In this document: piece by piece, positions 25,749-35,461 of the stretch
Numbering within the stretch: the first letter of the stretch is position 1
Layout of the letters: every line of letters begins with the position of its first letter
NCBI GenBank assembly: GCA_031417395.1
Contig: JANOVM010000062.1
Location: forward strand, 1 to 64,000
Direction: 5' to 3'
DNA: 64,000 bases
Origin: JADKIH01 sp031417395
Lineage (GTDB): Bacteria > Bacteroidota > Bacteroidia > AKYH767-A > 2013-40CM-41-45
Translations under genes and position numbers: made by a program
The notes under the pieces: generated by a model
Told to the model about the DNA's origin: nothing
Seen by the model: only the letters and a program-made list of their open reading frames with translations
Database searches by the model: none

Positions 25749-26120
25749 CTATTGGCAGGGCGTTTGGTATATTTTTTTCGTTTCAATTTCGTATTGAATT
25801 TTTTGTCCATCACCCATTGCATGTTCAATATCGGCTAATTTTTGATACAGATCTTCATATCTTGCAAGTACTTTGCGATCTTTATTTTTCATTACGGCTT
25901 GGAAAGCAATCGACCTTATTGAGTAAACACTAGTATCGTTAAGTGAAATCTTCTCCTTTTGGAGGTGGGAGCATTCAATTTCGTGCAACTCTTCCAGCAT
26001 TTTAATATAGTCCATTTTATTAGTATTCCCTTGTGGAATTTCTGAATTGCCTTTATTGAAGCATCCATTAAGTAAATATAAGAGGGAAACCATACCGAAT
26101 ATTAATTTGAGCTCTTTCAT
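25749..26120 (-). CDS. Putative lipoprotein of unknown function
   Basis: The 123-residue product has a signal peptide with a lipobox ending in LLNGC (Cys20), then a polar helical region rich in Glu and Lys with heptad-like spacing, suggesting a coiled coil (about residues 36-115). No domain is recognised. It lies just upstream of the esterase gene on the same strand, with a 32-bp gap, and could be co-transcribed with it. Its function is not predictable. Confidence 0.75.
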   Translation of the reverse strand: MKELKLIFGMVSLLYLLNGCFNKGNSEIPQGNTNKMDYIKMLEELHEIECSHLQKEKISLNDTSVYSIRSIAFQAVMKNKDRKVLARYEDLYQKLADIEHAMGDGQKIQYEIETKKIYQTPCQ

Positions 26121-26209
26121 TTTGTCTTATTTTAAGCTAATTTAGGGTACAAATTTAATATGAAATGTTAAAATCCAAACCGGATAAATAATACCTTTTT
26201 AATATTTTA

Positions 26210-26217
26210 TAAATTTG
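26210..26217 (+). promoter_or_regulatory. Candidate -7 element of the small PKD/T9SS gene
   Basis: TAAATTTG matches TAnnTTTG 29 bp before the ATG at 26247. The expected -33 region lacks a clear TTG. Confidence 0.45.
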
Positions 26218-26246
26218 CTATCATTACAACTAAAATTAAAAATAAT

Positions 26247-26831
26247 ATGAAAAAAACAATTACAACCCTCTTTAGTTTAGTATTTATTTTTTCGGTGAAA
26301 GCCCAAGTTTGTCCTGTTTTTATTACCCATATGATTACCGGGAATCAGGTACAGTATAATGCTACTTGTCCTGATAATCCTGCTGCATGGTCATGGTTTT
26401 TTAACGGCGGAACGCCTCAGTTTGCAAGTATTCCCAATCCACTTATTACCTATAACACACCGGGTAATTTCATTTCTGCATGTTCGGTAAGCGGTGGACC
26501 TAACAATTGTTCTGCTTCATTATCAACCGCTCAGGATTCAGTTACAATCTTAGGTTCCGGAGTTCCTGAAATAAAGAAGATAAATGATGTTCAGATTTTC
26601 AGCAGGGGATCAATTCCTACATTCGAAATTGAGAGTACCTCTTCGCAAAAAGTTAGTGTAGAATTATTCGATATTACCGGAAATTTAATTGATGTAGTTT
26701 TTAAAGGAAATCTTAATGGTGGAACTAATATTTTTCAAATGCGTCCCATAGATTTACCTATTGGTAATTACGTTTTAAATATATTGACTGAAAGCGGAAA
26801 GATTACCAGGAAGTTTCACTGGAATAATTAA
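26247..26831 (+). CDS. Small secreted PKD-like protein with T9SS domain
   Basis: A signal peptide (residues 1-19) is followed by a single PKD-like domain (about 20-105; AAWSWFFNGGTP, then TYNTPGNFISACSVSGG). A linker and a C-terminal sorting domain of type A follow (FEIESTSSQKVSVELFDITGN, GNYVLNILTESGK, basic tail). The 194-residue protein has four Cys residues in the PKD part. It is likely a surface-displayed or released binding module; no enzyme motif is seen. It is a monocistronic gene convergent with tryptophanase. Confidence 0.85.
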   Translation: MKKTITTLFSLVFIFSVKAQVCPVFITHMITGNQVQYNATCPDNPAAWSWFFNGGTPQFASIPNPLITYNTPGNFISACSVSGGPNNCSASLSTAQDSVTILGSGVPEIKKINDVQIFSRGSIPTFEIESTSSQKVSVELFDITGNLIDVVFKGNLNGGTNIFQMRPIDLPIGNYVLNILTESGKITRKFHWNN

Positions 26832-26931
26832 CAGTATTTAGTTATTAAATAAAGAGTAGCTTGTTAGATTAGGATAGCTGAATACTTTAATAAAATAACA
26901 GCAATGGGAATTATACATTGAAAATATGTTA

Positions 26932-28302
26932 TTAAATCGTTTCTAATTCAGCCGTAAAATGTCTTAGCAATGGCGATTCATATTTTATTTTTAGTCCTTT
27001 AATGGACTCCCTTTTTTTATAGAGGTTCGATATGCATTCACCAACATAGTCAATATGGCTCTGCGTGTAAACTCTTCGTGGAATGGCTAGTCTGACTAAT
27101 TCCATAGGAGGAGAAAGCACCTTACCATGAGAATCATATTTTCCAAACATTAACGTACCTATTTCAACACTCCGTATTCCCCCTTCAATAAACAAAGCGC
27201 AAGCCAAAGCTTGTCCGGGGAATTCATGAGCAGGTACGTGAGGAAGAAAAGCAGTGGCATCAAGATAAACAGCATGACCGCCTGTTGGTTTCAGATAGGG
27301 TACACCGGCTGCATCCAATTTTTCGCCCAGGTATTGAATGCTTCTTATTCTGTAATGAAGATAATCTTCCTGCAAAACTTCATCCAGTCCAATTGCAATT
27401 GCTTCAAGATCCCTTCCCGCTAATCCTCCATACGTGGGAAAACCTTCTGTAATGATTAACATATTGCGACATTCCATGGAAAGAGCATCGTCATTCATGG
27501 CAAGAAATCCTCCGATGTTTGCAAAAGCATCTTTTTTTGCACTCATAGTACAACCATCGGCATAAGAAAAAATCTCCTGAGCAATTTCTAAAATAGTTTT
27601 ATGCTCATATCCCTTTTCTCTGATCTTAATGAAATACGAATTTTCTGCAAAGCGGCAGGCATCAATATAAAGTGGAATATCAAAAATTTTACAGATTCGT
27701 TTTGTTTCCCGAATGTTTGCCATACTTACCGGTTGTCCGCCGCCGGAATTATTTGTAATTGTAAGAATGACCAATGGAATATTTTCAGAACCTGTTTCTC
27801 TGATAAATTTCTCCAGAGCAATTGTATCAATATTTCCTTTGAAAGGAGCAATGTGTGATGGAATTTTTCCTTCTTCACAAGGAAGGTCAATTCCTTTGGC
27901 ACCCGAAGATTCTATGTTGGCGCGTGTAGTATCGAATAGTGTATTGCTGACAAAATATTTTCCTTTCTTCCCCAATATACTGAAAAGAATTTTTTCTGCT
28001 GCTCTTCCCTGATGTGTTGGAATAATGTATTTCATTCCAACAATATTTTTTACTGCTTTTTCAAAACGAAAGAAACTGTCGGAACCTGCATAACTTTCAT
28101 CGCCTATCATTATGCCCGACCATTGTTTGCTGCTCATGGCGCTGGTACCGCTATCGGTAAGGAGGTCGATTATTACATCGTGAGCTTTTATCAGAAAAAG
28201 ATTGTTGTGTGCTTTTTTTAGTATTTCTTCTCTTTCCTTATGTGTTGTGAAAAATATGGGTTCAACTGATTTTATACGGAAGGGTTCAATTATTACTGTC
28301 AT
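26932..28302 (-). CDS. tnaA: Tryptophanase (beta-eliminating lyase)
   Basis: This 456-residue PLP enzyme of the tryptophanase/tyrosine phenol-lyase family has the DLLTDSGTSAMS and PTHQGRAAE motifs and the PLP lysine Lys257 (SAKKD). The length and numbering match tyrosine phenol-lyase exactly, but the specificity positions are tryptophanase-like: Asp124 (Thr in phenol-lyase), Ile381 (Arg) and His448 (Phe). It is therefore predicted to make indole, pyruvate and ammonia from tryptophan. It is cytoplasmic. No tnaC-like leader or permease lies beside it. Confidence 0.88.
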   Translation of the reverse strand: MTVIIEPFRIKSVEPIFFTTHKEREEILKKAHNNLFLIKAHDVIIDLLTDSGTSAMSSKQWSGIMIGDESYAGSDSFFRFEKAVKNIVGMKYIIPTHQGRAAEKILFSILGKKGKYFVSNTLFDTTRANIESSGAKGIDLPCEEGKIPSHIAPFKGNIDTIALEKFIRETGSENIPLVILTITNNSGGGQPVSMANIRETKRICKIFDIPLYIDACRFAENSYFIKIREKGYEHKTILEIAQEIFSYADGCTMSAKKDAFANIGGFLAMNDDALSMECRNMLIITEGFPTYGGLAGRDLEAIAIGLDEVLQEDYLHYRIRSIQYLGEKLDAAGVPYLKPTGGHAVYLDATAFLPHVPAHEFPGQALACALFIEGGIRSVEIGTLMFGKYDSHGKVLSPPMELVRLAIPRRVYTQSHIDYVGECISNLYKKRESIKGLKIKYESPLLRHFTAELETI

Positions 28303-28497
28303 GTTATTCTATTGCTTAATTCAATATTTGCAAAAATGTTAATTGATTTTTTGAAGTGGAATGATAAGCATTAGGATTAAATAATGATTTAGATCAGTTT
28401 TCATGGTTGTATTATTATCTTTTTTAGGCTGTTGATATCTTTTATTAGGATTTCATAATTTATTCTCTAAGCTTCGTGTAAATATTTTCTACCATGA

Positions 28498-30831
28498 ATG
28501 CTAACTTCTCCAACGCTCCAACGCTCCAACGCTCCAACGCTCCAACGCTCCAACGCTCATAGCTTTCAAAAAATAAAAAACTCAAAACCCCGATCATTTT
28601 TATATTTATTTTCTTTGTTTCTATTTTTCCTATTTGCAGATAAAACAAATGCGCAGCTTAATATTTCTCCTGTAACCAGCCCTTATCCGGGAGGGTACAA
28701 TATAACCTGCCATGGAGCAACAGATGGCTGGATAGATATTTTAGTGGAAGGTGGAACACCGCCGTATTGGTTTTATTGGAGCAACGGTTCATTTAATCAG
28801 AACTTAGACAATCTGACTGCGGGAAGTTATACGGTTGTAGTATCAGATATGAATAATCTGGTGGATTCCATAACAGTTATACTCTATGAACCAAATCAAA
28901 TTGACATTCAACTGGAACCAAGAGTTTATGAAGGTGGGTACAATATATCTGAAGCAGGACAAAGTAATGGCAAAATTGAATGCCACGTAAGCGGCGGAGT
29001 TCAGGATTATTCCTATCTCTGGAATACCAATTCGACAGAATATAAAATTGAAGATATTCCTGCAGGGAATTATTCGGTAAGGGTAACAGACATGAATGAT
29101 TGTTTTTCTACTGCTTCCATTACATTAATTGAACCTTCTCCGCTGCATATAATAAGTCTTACCAGTCCCTTACATCATGGCTATAATCTTTCCTGCAAAA
29201 ATTCTGAAGACGGTGCTATCAATATCACTGTTGCAGGAGGATCCGGACCCTATACCTTCCATTGGTTTAATTCATCGTATAGTATAGGAGTACAAAATCC
29301 TACAGGATTAAAAGCCGGGCATTATTCCGTCATTGTTACGGATGTTAACGATATTTCTATTGGCGGGCAAATTACACTAACGGAACCGATAGAATTTCTG
29401 GTTTTATCCATTACGCCTTCTGTGTATCCGCCGCAGAATAAAAATTTAAGCTGCAGTACATGCTCCAATGGCAGTCTGACGGCAAATTTAACGGGAGGTT
29501 TGGGCAACAAAAAGTACCAATGGGTAGATCAGTCTACAAACCAAAGCATAGGGCAAACAACACAAACAGCATCAAATCTGTCAGCAGGAACTTATTTGGT
29601 TACTGTAACCGATACAAATGGATGTATTGCTACCGGAACACATAGTATAATAGCTCCTGACAGGGATGACTGGTCGATGGTGGGAAATTCCAACATACTA
29701 AGTTCTGAATATTTAGGAACGGCTGACAATAAAGATTTAGTCTTTAAAACAAATGGAACAGAGCGATTCAGAATTTCCGGAAGTGGCGGATTAAAATTAA
29801 ATAGTCTGTCCGGTTCGACGACGAATTTATTATCCATAGATAATTCCGGGAATCTTGCACGTTCCGGTTTGGTAGAATATCGCGCAGCAACTACCGGTCA
29901 CCCTGCAATAGTAAGTTTTAATGGCCCACCTGTACCACTTAATTCCTTACCTGATTTTTGCTCCATGCCGCAAAATGATCCGACAGCTTTTCAATTTAAC
30001 GGCCCGTTACAATCGTGGGGTACCAGCGCTTCCGGAGGGAATGTCAATATATTATCTATGGGTTTTGACTCGCAAAATGGAATTATTGACATGCTTGGAA
30101 CAAATACCGGTGTCCCTCCCAGGTTACTTATAGATTATTATTGCGGAGCAGATGTTTATGTAGGCAACAGCAATGCAGGTGATCTGACAGCAAACAAAAA
30201 CCTATTTGTTGGAAACAATCTTGGAATTGGTACACGATTACCCACGCAAAAATTTGAAGTAGCACACAACGATGGTAACGGTACTCCGGGAGGCATGGCA
30301 TTAAACAATACCTCTGCATCCAATTACAATAGTGAAATAAAATTCATGGGAAATTCGCAGGGAAGTTCCATAAACCTGTGGTCGATTGGTTGTGATGTTA
30401 CACACGATAAATCTCAGAACTTTTTCATTTATGATAATACAGCCGCTTCGAATAATCTGCGCTTTATGATTGATGGAAGTGGCAGGGTGGGTATAAATAC
30501 GGTTCCTCCGGCAAATGGATTGTATAAACTTTATGTAGAGGGAAGTATTGCAGCCAGAGAAATAAAAGTAACGGCAGGTAATTTTCCGGACTATGTATTC
30601 CACAAGGGCTTTTCGTTAATGACTATTTATGATCTTAAAAAATTTATACAGGAAAATGAACATTTGCCTGATGTTCCGACAGAGAAAGAAGTCAGTACAG
30701 CCAATGGTTTTGAAGTAGGTAAATTTCAAACAATGCTGTTAAAGAAAATTGAGGAGCAAACACTCTATATAATCAGCTTACAGGAACAAATTGATGCGAT
30801 AAAAGCGGAATTAACCAATAAAGTGAAATAG
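28498..30831 (+). CDS. SprB-repeat surface protein with tail-fibre-like C-terminus
   Basis: The ATG at 28498 is the only usable start. The first 25 codons run through an 8-bp tandem array, then a hydrophobic signal stretch follows (about residues 33-50, ending NAQ). Four SprB-like repeats of ~80 residues (about 55-390) each end in an AGxYxVxVTDxN motif. Then comes a phage-tail/adhesin-like part (about 395-690) with LGIGTRLPTQKFEVAH. The C-terminal module has a HLPDVP-type motif and a final coiled coil (about 725-777). It has no clear T9SS sorting domain. It ends 1 bp before the hydrolase gene. Such proteins probably form trimeric surface fibres. Confidence 0.82.
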   Translation: MLTSPTLQRSNAPTLQRSNAHSFQKIKNSKPRSFLYLFSLFLFFLFADKTNAQLNISPVTSPYPGGYNITCHGATDGWIDILVEGGTPPYWFYWSNGSFNQNLDNLTAGSYTVVVSDMNNLVDSITVILYEPNQIDIQLEPRVYEGGYNISEAGQSNGKIECHVSGGVQDYSYLWNTNSTEYKIEDIPAGNYSVRVTDMNDCFSTASITLIEPSPLHIISLTSPLHHGYNLSCKNSEDGAINITVAGGSGPYTFHWFNSSYSIGVQNPTGLKAGHYSVIVTDVNDISIGGQITLTEPIEFLVLSITPSVYPPQNKNLSCSTCSNGSLTANLTGGLGNKKYQWVDQSTNQSIGQTTQTASNLSAGTYLVTVTDTNGCIATGTHSIIAPDRDDWSMVGNSNILSSEYLGTADNKDLVFKTNGTERFRISGSGGLKLNSLSGSTTNLLSIDNSGNLARSGLVEYRAATTGHPAIVSFNGPPVPLNSLPDFCSMPQNDPTAFQFNGPLQSWGTSASGGNVNILSMGFDSQNGIIDMLGTNTGVPPRLLIDYYCGADVYVGNSNAGDLTANKNLFVGNNLGIGTRLPTQKFEVAHNDGNGTPGGMALNNTSASNYNSEIKFMGNSQGSSINLWSIGCDVTHDKSQNFFIYDNTAASNNLRFMIDGSGRVGINTVPPANGLYKLYVEGSIAAREIKVTAGNFPDYVFHKGFSLMTIYDLKKFIQENEHLPDVPTEKEVSTANGFEVGKFQTMLLKKIEEQTLYIISLQEQIDAIKAELTNKVK
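28508..28558. repeat. Octamer microsatellite (CTCCAACG)6 in the coding start
   Basis: Six perfect tandem copies of CTCCAACG (28508-28555) plus a partial CTC lie 10 bp after the ATG of the SprB-repeat protein. Since 8 is not a multiple of 3, loss or gain of one or two units shifts the reading frame; with six units the frame is open. A second ATG at 28494 in another frame would be connected by a different copy number. Confidence 0.9.
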
Positions 30832-30832
30832 T

Positions 30833-33091
30833 ATGAGGACTTTTTCAATTATTTTAATTATATTTATTAGAATATTATCAGGAGAATCAACCTTGGCTCA
30901 GGGAACAGGATATTTTACTATAAAAGGTAAGCTATTTTACGACCCACAGGGCCAGGCATTCTATCCTTTAATAATCAATTATTCTTGTGATGTTACTTAT
31001 GATCATTCAAATGCCAATCCAACGGCCAATGACCTTTTTATTTCTCCTTTGTGGGGATATGGAATTAATAAAGATGGCTATGATTGTAATGATTTACAAT
31101 CCTGTGTTCATACGCAAATACATAACGATTTTATTAAGATAAAGAGTATGGGATTTAATACAATACGATTAAATGGAGTCGGATTTTGCAAAAACATAGA
31201 CGCTATTGGAGGAGTAATAAATCCTGTTAATTCATACGATAACCTTTTCACATTTCCTCAATTCAGAATCATGCCTCCTTATAATACCGGAAATGCTCAG
31301 ATAGTATTTGACCTGTTGAGCGAAGTATTACAGGAGGCAGAAGCCTGTTCGCTTGCTGTGCTGTTAAATGAAAATTATCAGGGATATATTATATTGCCAA
31401 CTCCCAACTGGCAAGCTAATGTTGATGATTACGCAGAATATCTGAAAGAAAAAGCAAAATACTTTAAAAATTTTCACAATCTTCTTGCTTATGAAATATT
31501 ACATGAACCCAATTTCTATGTATCCCCAATTAGAACCCCTTCGAAGTTTGAGGTTTGCAATCATTTTGCAAAGTGGTATGATTCAGTTAAAGATAATGAC
31601 CCCAATCATCTGATAACTTATGGTGGTTTAATTGGTGATGTATTTGCCTGGGATCCTGCTGTTTCAAAGGCAGATTTCTACGCTCCTCATCTTTATAGCA
31701 CATGGGGAGAGGGAGAGGTTCCGGCGACCGGTACTTACGATTTAACAATAACTCAAAATCGCTTACAGGGATATTTATATTACTTAAACAAAACTGCCAC
31801 CAAGCCCTGGGTAGTAGGTGAAACAGGTTTTTCTGCAATTGATGATGATGCCGGTTATACAACAACAGGGCAGGATGTACCACCCTTCGTTGATGGTACT
31901 ATTTCTGAACAGGCTGATTATGCAGTGAACAGTAAAAACTGGGTCAGGGATTGTGATGCATCCGGTTATGGCTGGTGGAATTTTCAGGAAAATAACTGGT
32001 ATACTTCATACCAGGATGGATTTGGATTATTGCGTCACGGCGATATATCACAGTCCGGCAATGCAAAGAACGCTTCAACAAAATTCGCAAATTATTTAAC
32101 AAACAATCAGGCACCCGCTCCAGTGCTTTCATCCTGTGTCAAACCTGCTAATTATTATGACCCATACAACATTGAAGCCAACCACCCTGGTTTTCCAAAT
32201 ACAATTACCGGCTATGTAAAGAATATGGAAACAAATGAATTTATTCCAAATGCATTTATTCTTGCAGGAACACTATATGATTATACAAATCCTATAACCC
32301 CAAATGTAAGTTTTGAAGGCTACTATTCTCAAAATACTTATTCAAATGAAACTGATGGAATGTTTAGTGTCAATCCGTATCATTCTTCAATTTTCATGCA
32401 ACCAGTTATTTACAAATTATTAATCTCCAGTATTGGAGGAGATGTATATACTGAAGGAAGAGAATACGGACAAGTAACTCCTTTCGTTCAGTCCGGTATT
32501 GATCGTTTTATTTATGTTAATACAATGCAGTACGATGAAACGATAAAGCAACTTTCCGTTCCATTGGGAAGTTCCAGAATTTTTAAAGGATGGAATTCAT
32601 TAACTGTTGAATCTCATCCTACAGATATAATAGTTGATGGAACAGCCGACTTTACAGCCCGTTCAGAAGTGAATATCCGCTTTGAATTTACGGCTTCCCT
32701 AAATAGTGAGGTTCATATTTTTACTTCTGAAACATTTAATGATTGTATAGATTATACAAATTATCATGCGCCAAAAATCAGACGAAATAATAAAGGTGAT
32801 TTAAAGGAGAATGTTTCGATAGAATTGAATTTCAGGCTTACAGATGACTTTAATGTAAAGGTTTTTCCAAATCCTTCAAATCAAATGATTAATATAAATC
32901 TGTTTTCTGAAAACAGTAAAAATGATATTTATAAATATTCGATATCAGATTTTAGCGGAAAAGTTCTTTTTCAAAATACTGCAAGAAGTCCTGAATACAG
33001 CATTGACATTTCTGCATTTTCAAAAGGAATTTATTCACTGACCGTACAGTCTAGTACATTTATTAAAACAAAAAAAATAATAATTCAATAA
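30833..33091 (+). CDS. Secreted GH5-like (clan GH-A) glycoside hydrolase with T9SS domain
   Basis: A signal peptide (about 1-23) precedes a TIM-barrel hydrolase resembling cellulase/mannanase-type families (residues ~25-410). The proton donor is probably Glu225 in LAYEILHEPN and the nucleophile Glu330 in KPWVVGETGFS. Clan GH-A normally has Asn before the donor (NEP); here it is His224. A carbohydrate-processing-like middle (about 430-545) and a ~100-residue beta domain follow, then a type-A T9SS sorting domain (VFPNPSNQ). Its start is 1 bp after the previous stop, so co-translation is likely. The last ~200 residues are duplicated downstream. Confidence 0.85.
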   Translation: MRTFSIILIIFIRILSGESTLAQGTGYFTIKGKLFYDPQGQAFYPLIINYSCDVTYDHSNANPTANDLFISPLWGYGINKDGYDCNDLQSCVHTQIHNDFIKIKSMGFNTIRLNGVGFCKNIDAIGGVINPVNSYDNLFTFPQFRIMPPYNTGNAQIVFDLLSEVLQEAEACSLAVLLNENYQGYIILPTPNWQANVDDYAEYLKEKAKYFKNFHNLLAYEILHEPNFYVSPIRTPSKFEVCNHFAKWYDSVKDNDPNHLITYGGLIGDVFAWDPAVSKADFYAPHLYSTWGEGEVPATGTYDLTITQNRLQGYLYYLNKTATKPWVVGETGFSAIDDDAGYTTTGQDVPPFVDGTISEQADYAVNSKNWVRDCDASGYGWWNFQENNWYTSYQDGFGLLRHGDISQSGNAKNASTKFANYLTNNQAPAPVLSSCVKPANYYDPYNIEANHPGFPNTITGYVKNMETNEFIPNAFILAGTLYDYTNPITPNVSFEGYYSQNTYSNETDGMFSVNPYHSSIFMQPVIYKLLISSIGGDVYTEGREYGQVTPFVQSGIDRFIYVNTMQYDETIKQLSVPLGSSRIFKGWNSLTVESHPTDIIVDGTADFTARSEVNIRFEFTASLNSEVHIFTSETFNDCIDYTNYHAPKIRRNNKGDLKENVSIELNFRLTDDFNVKVFPNPSNQMININLFSENSKNDIYKYSISDFSGKVLFQNTARSPEYSIDISAFSKGIYSLTVQSSTFIKTKKIIIQ

Positions 33092-33097
33092 GCCAAT

Positions 33098-34720
33098 ATG
33101 AAAACTAACCAATTTAAATTATTTTTTTTATTTATATTAATTTTTTTAAGCTGTAATTTAGCAAATGCTCAGGGGTGGCTTTGGTCAAAAACTATTGGCG
33201 GACTATGGTCAGACAATGATAATAGCGCAGGCATAATTGCATCAGAGGATATTTATGTTTATGGAACATTTGAATCCTTAGATTGTTATACAGAAACGGA
33301 CACCTTCCATATACGAGGTGGTGAAGATATTTTCTTTGCGAAATTTGATAATAATGGAAATGAAAAATGGTGCAGAAGCATAGGTGGATTTAATCCAGGA
33401 ATAAATAAAGAGCAAATTTCAAAAATAATATTAGATCCGACCGAAGAATATTTATATATGACAGGATATTATTATGATAGTATTATAATTGGCCCAATTA
33501 CATTACATGGAATTAAAGCAGAAATATTTATTGCAAAGTTTGATACAAGCGGGAATCTAATTTGGGCAAAAAGTGCCGGAGGTATTGCTGACGATGCCGG
33601 TAGTGGAATAGCTTTAGATTCATTGGGCAATATTTATCTTTCCGCATTTATTAATGGTCAAGCAACATTTGATTCATATTTAGTCCAACCCGGAACAATT
33701 CTTGCAAAATATGATACATCAGGTAATTGTTTAGGAGCAAAAAATGTAATGAAGAATGTTGCCGGTCGCGCTTTATTTAATAATAATTATTTATATTTTA
33801 TTGGCGTTTCACTTTTAAATGTAGATACGCTTTATATCGATAGTTTAATAATACCGGCAAACGGCACCTATGATATTATCCTGTCTAAATTTGATACAAG
33901 TGGGCATGTAATTTGGGCAATAAAAGAAGGGTGGACAGCAGCAGATGGAACAACCGGTTTTGCAATTGATAAAATTGGAAATTTATTTTTGGCAGGATCA
34001 TATGGAGGCGATTCAACAATTATTAATGGAGACACCTTACGTAATGGACAAGCGTATCTTATGAAATATAATAGTTCAGGTTCTTTTCAATGGATTAGAG
34101 AGTTTACAGCATCAAATCAAGTTTTAGTGTCACGTGGAATAGACATTGATCATCAGGGAAATGTATATGTAACCGGATTTTTTTCTGATACAGCAACATT
34201 TGGGAATTATACTCTTTATGCACAAAGTGTTATTGATGCATTTTTAGTGCGGTATTCAAGTAATGGCAATTGTATAGGTGCAGTTAACATTCCATTTGGG
34301 TTAGGAAAAGAGGTGGCTGTTGATATTAATGACAGACCTGTAATAACAGGACCATTTTCAGTAATTAATACAGCAGCCGGTACAGTAAATTCACATGGAT
34401 TAGTTGACGCAGCAATAATAATGCATGACGTTATTAACGGAGTAACTGAAACAGAAAAAACCAGAGGAAATGAATTGCTGATTTATTCAAATCCTACAAC
34501 AGGTAAATGTAACATTACGATGCCTGATGAATTCTTAAATAAAAGTGGTAAGCTTACTTTGACTCTTTATGATAGTTTTGGCAAGTTAATTCGTTCTTAT
34601 TTGGTTCAAGTAAAGGATGGAACAATTAAATTAAACCTCGACTATGAGGCAGCAGGGATTTATATTGTAACTTTAACGGATAGTCATAAATTATTTAAAG
34701 GGAAAATTATTTTTGAATAG
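33098..34720 (+). CDS. T9SS-exported SBBP-type beta-propeller protein, copy 1
   Basis: After a signal peptide (about 1-24) the 540-residue protein has repeated blades of the SBBP/beta-propeller kind, with units such as IFIAKFDTSGNLIWAKSAGG and ILSKFDTSGHVIWAIKEG (about residues 25-450). A type-A T9SS sorting domain (IYSNPTTGKCNI, then GIYIVTLTD and a KGKIIFE tail) ends it. Such propellers are probably binding scaffolds on the cell surface. It starts 6 bp after the hydrolase gene and is closely related to the gene at 35462, being one arm of a tandem duplication. Confidence 0.88.
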   Translation: MKTNQFKLFFLFILIFLSCNLANAQGWLWSKTIGGLWSDNDNSAGIIASEDIYVYGTFESLDCYTETDTFHIRGGEDIFFAKFDNNGNEKWCRSIGGFNPGINKEQISKIILDPTEEYLYMTGYYYDSIIIGPITLHGIKAEIFIAKFDTSGNLIWAKSAGGIADDAGSGIALDSLGNIYLSAFINGQATFDSYLVQPGTILAKYDTSGNCLGAKNVMKNVAGRALFNNNYLYFIGVSLLNVDTLYIDSLIIPANGTYDIILSKFDTSGHVIWAIKEGWTAADGTTGFAIDKIGNLFLAGSYGGDSTIINGDTLRNGQAYLMKYNSSGSFQWIREFTASNQVLVSRGIDIDHQGNVYVTGFFSDTATFGNYTLYAQSVIDAFLVRYSSNGNCIGAVNIPFGLGKEVAVDINDRPVITGPFSVINTAAGTVNSHGLVDAAIIMHDVINGVTETEKTRGNELLIYSNPTTGKCNITMPDEFLNKSGKLTLTLYDSFGKLIRSYLVQVKDGTIKLNLDYEAAGIYIVTLTDSHKLFKGKIIFE

Positions 34721-34819
34721 CTTTTGGTGTTGACATTTTAACAATACGAGCAAAATTATTTCTACTTTTAGGGTCATTTCGAGTTGCTATCTATTTGGTA
34801 GCAACCTTATTAATTTCTT

Positions 34820-35446
34820 ATGACTGCCACAAGATTTTCATCACAATCAGGTATCGATCATTTAATAGCTATATATATAGTGCTTTTCGCTGAATCAATC
34901 CATCTGCTCTCAGTTCCAACTGGAAGTTCAGAATCGTTTAAAGGATGGAATTCGTTAACTGTTGAATCAAATCCTACTGATATAATAGTTAATGGAACAG
35001 CCGACTTTACAGCCCGTTCAGAAGTGAATATCCGCTATGAATTTACGGCTTCCCTAAATAGTGAGGTTCATATTTTTACTTCGGAAACATTTAAAGATTG
35101 TGTAGATTATACGAATTACCATACAGCAAAAATCAGAGGAAATAATGAAAGTAATTTACAGGAGAATGGTTCGATAGAATTGAATTTCAGGGTCTCAGAT
35201 GACTTTAATGTAACAGTCTTTCCAAATCCTTCAAATCAAACGATTAATATAAATCTGTTTTCTAAAAATAATAAAAATGATATTTATACATATTTAATAT
35301 CAGATTTTAGTGGCAAAGTGCTTTTTCAAATGTCTACAAATAGTTCTGAATACAGAATTGACGTGTCTTCTTTTTCAAAAGGAATTTATTCACTAACTGT
35401 TCAATCCAATACCTTTATTATAACAAAAAAAATCGTCATCCAATAA
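34820..35446 (+). pseudogene. Truncated duplicate of the GH5-like hydrolase C-terminus
   Basis: Residues ~12-208 match the last ~195 residues of the hydrolase at 30833-33091, including KGWNSLTVES, TADFTARSEVNIR, the VFPNPSNQ sorting motif and the TKK-IQ end. The catalytic barrel and signal peptide are missing. The reading frame is open from an ATG at 34820, but the N-terminus is not a good signal peptide, so export and function are unlikely. Its position, 15 bp before the second propeller gene, mirrors that of the intact hydrolase before the first. Confidence 0.85.
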
Positions 35447-35461
35447 ATTAAATTTTACACT

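Noticed and set aside
28012..28221. Forward frames within tryptophanase
   Set aside because: They are antisense to conserved tryptophanase sequence and lack any protein-like pattern.
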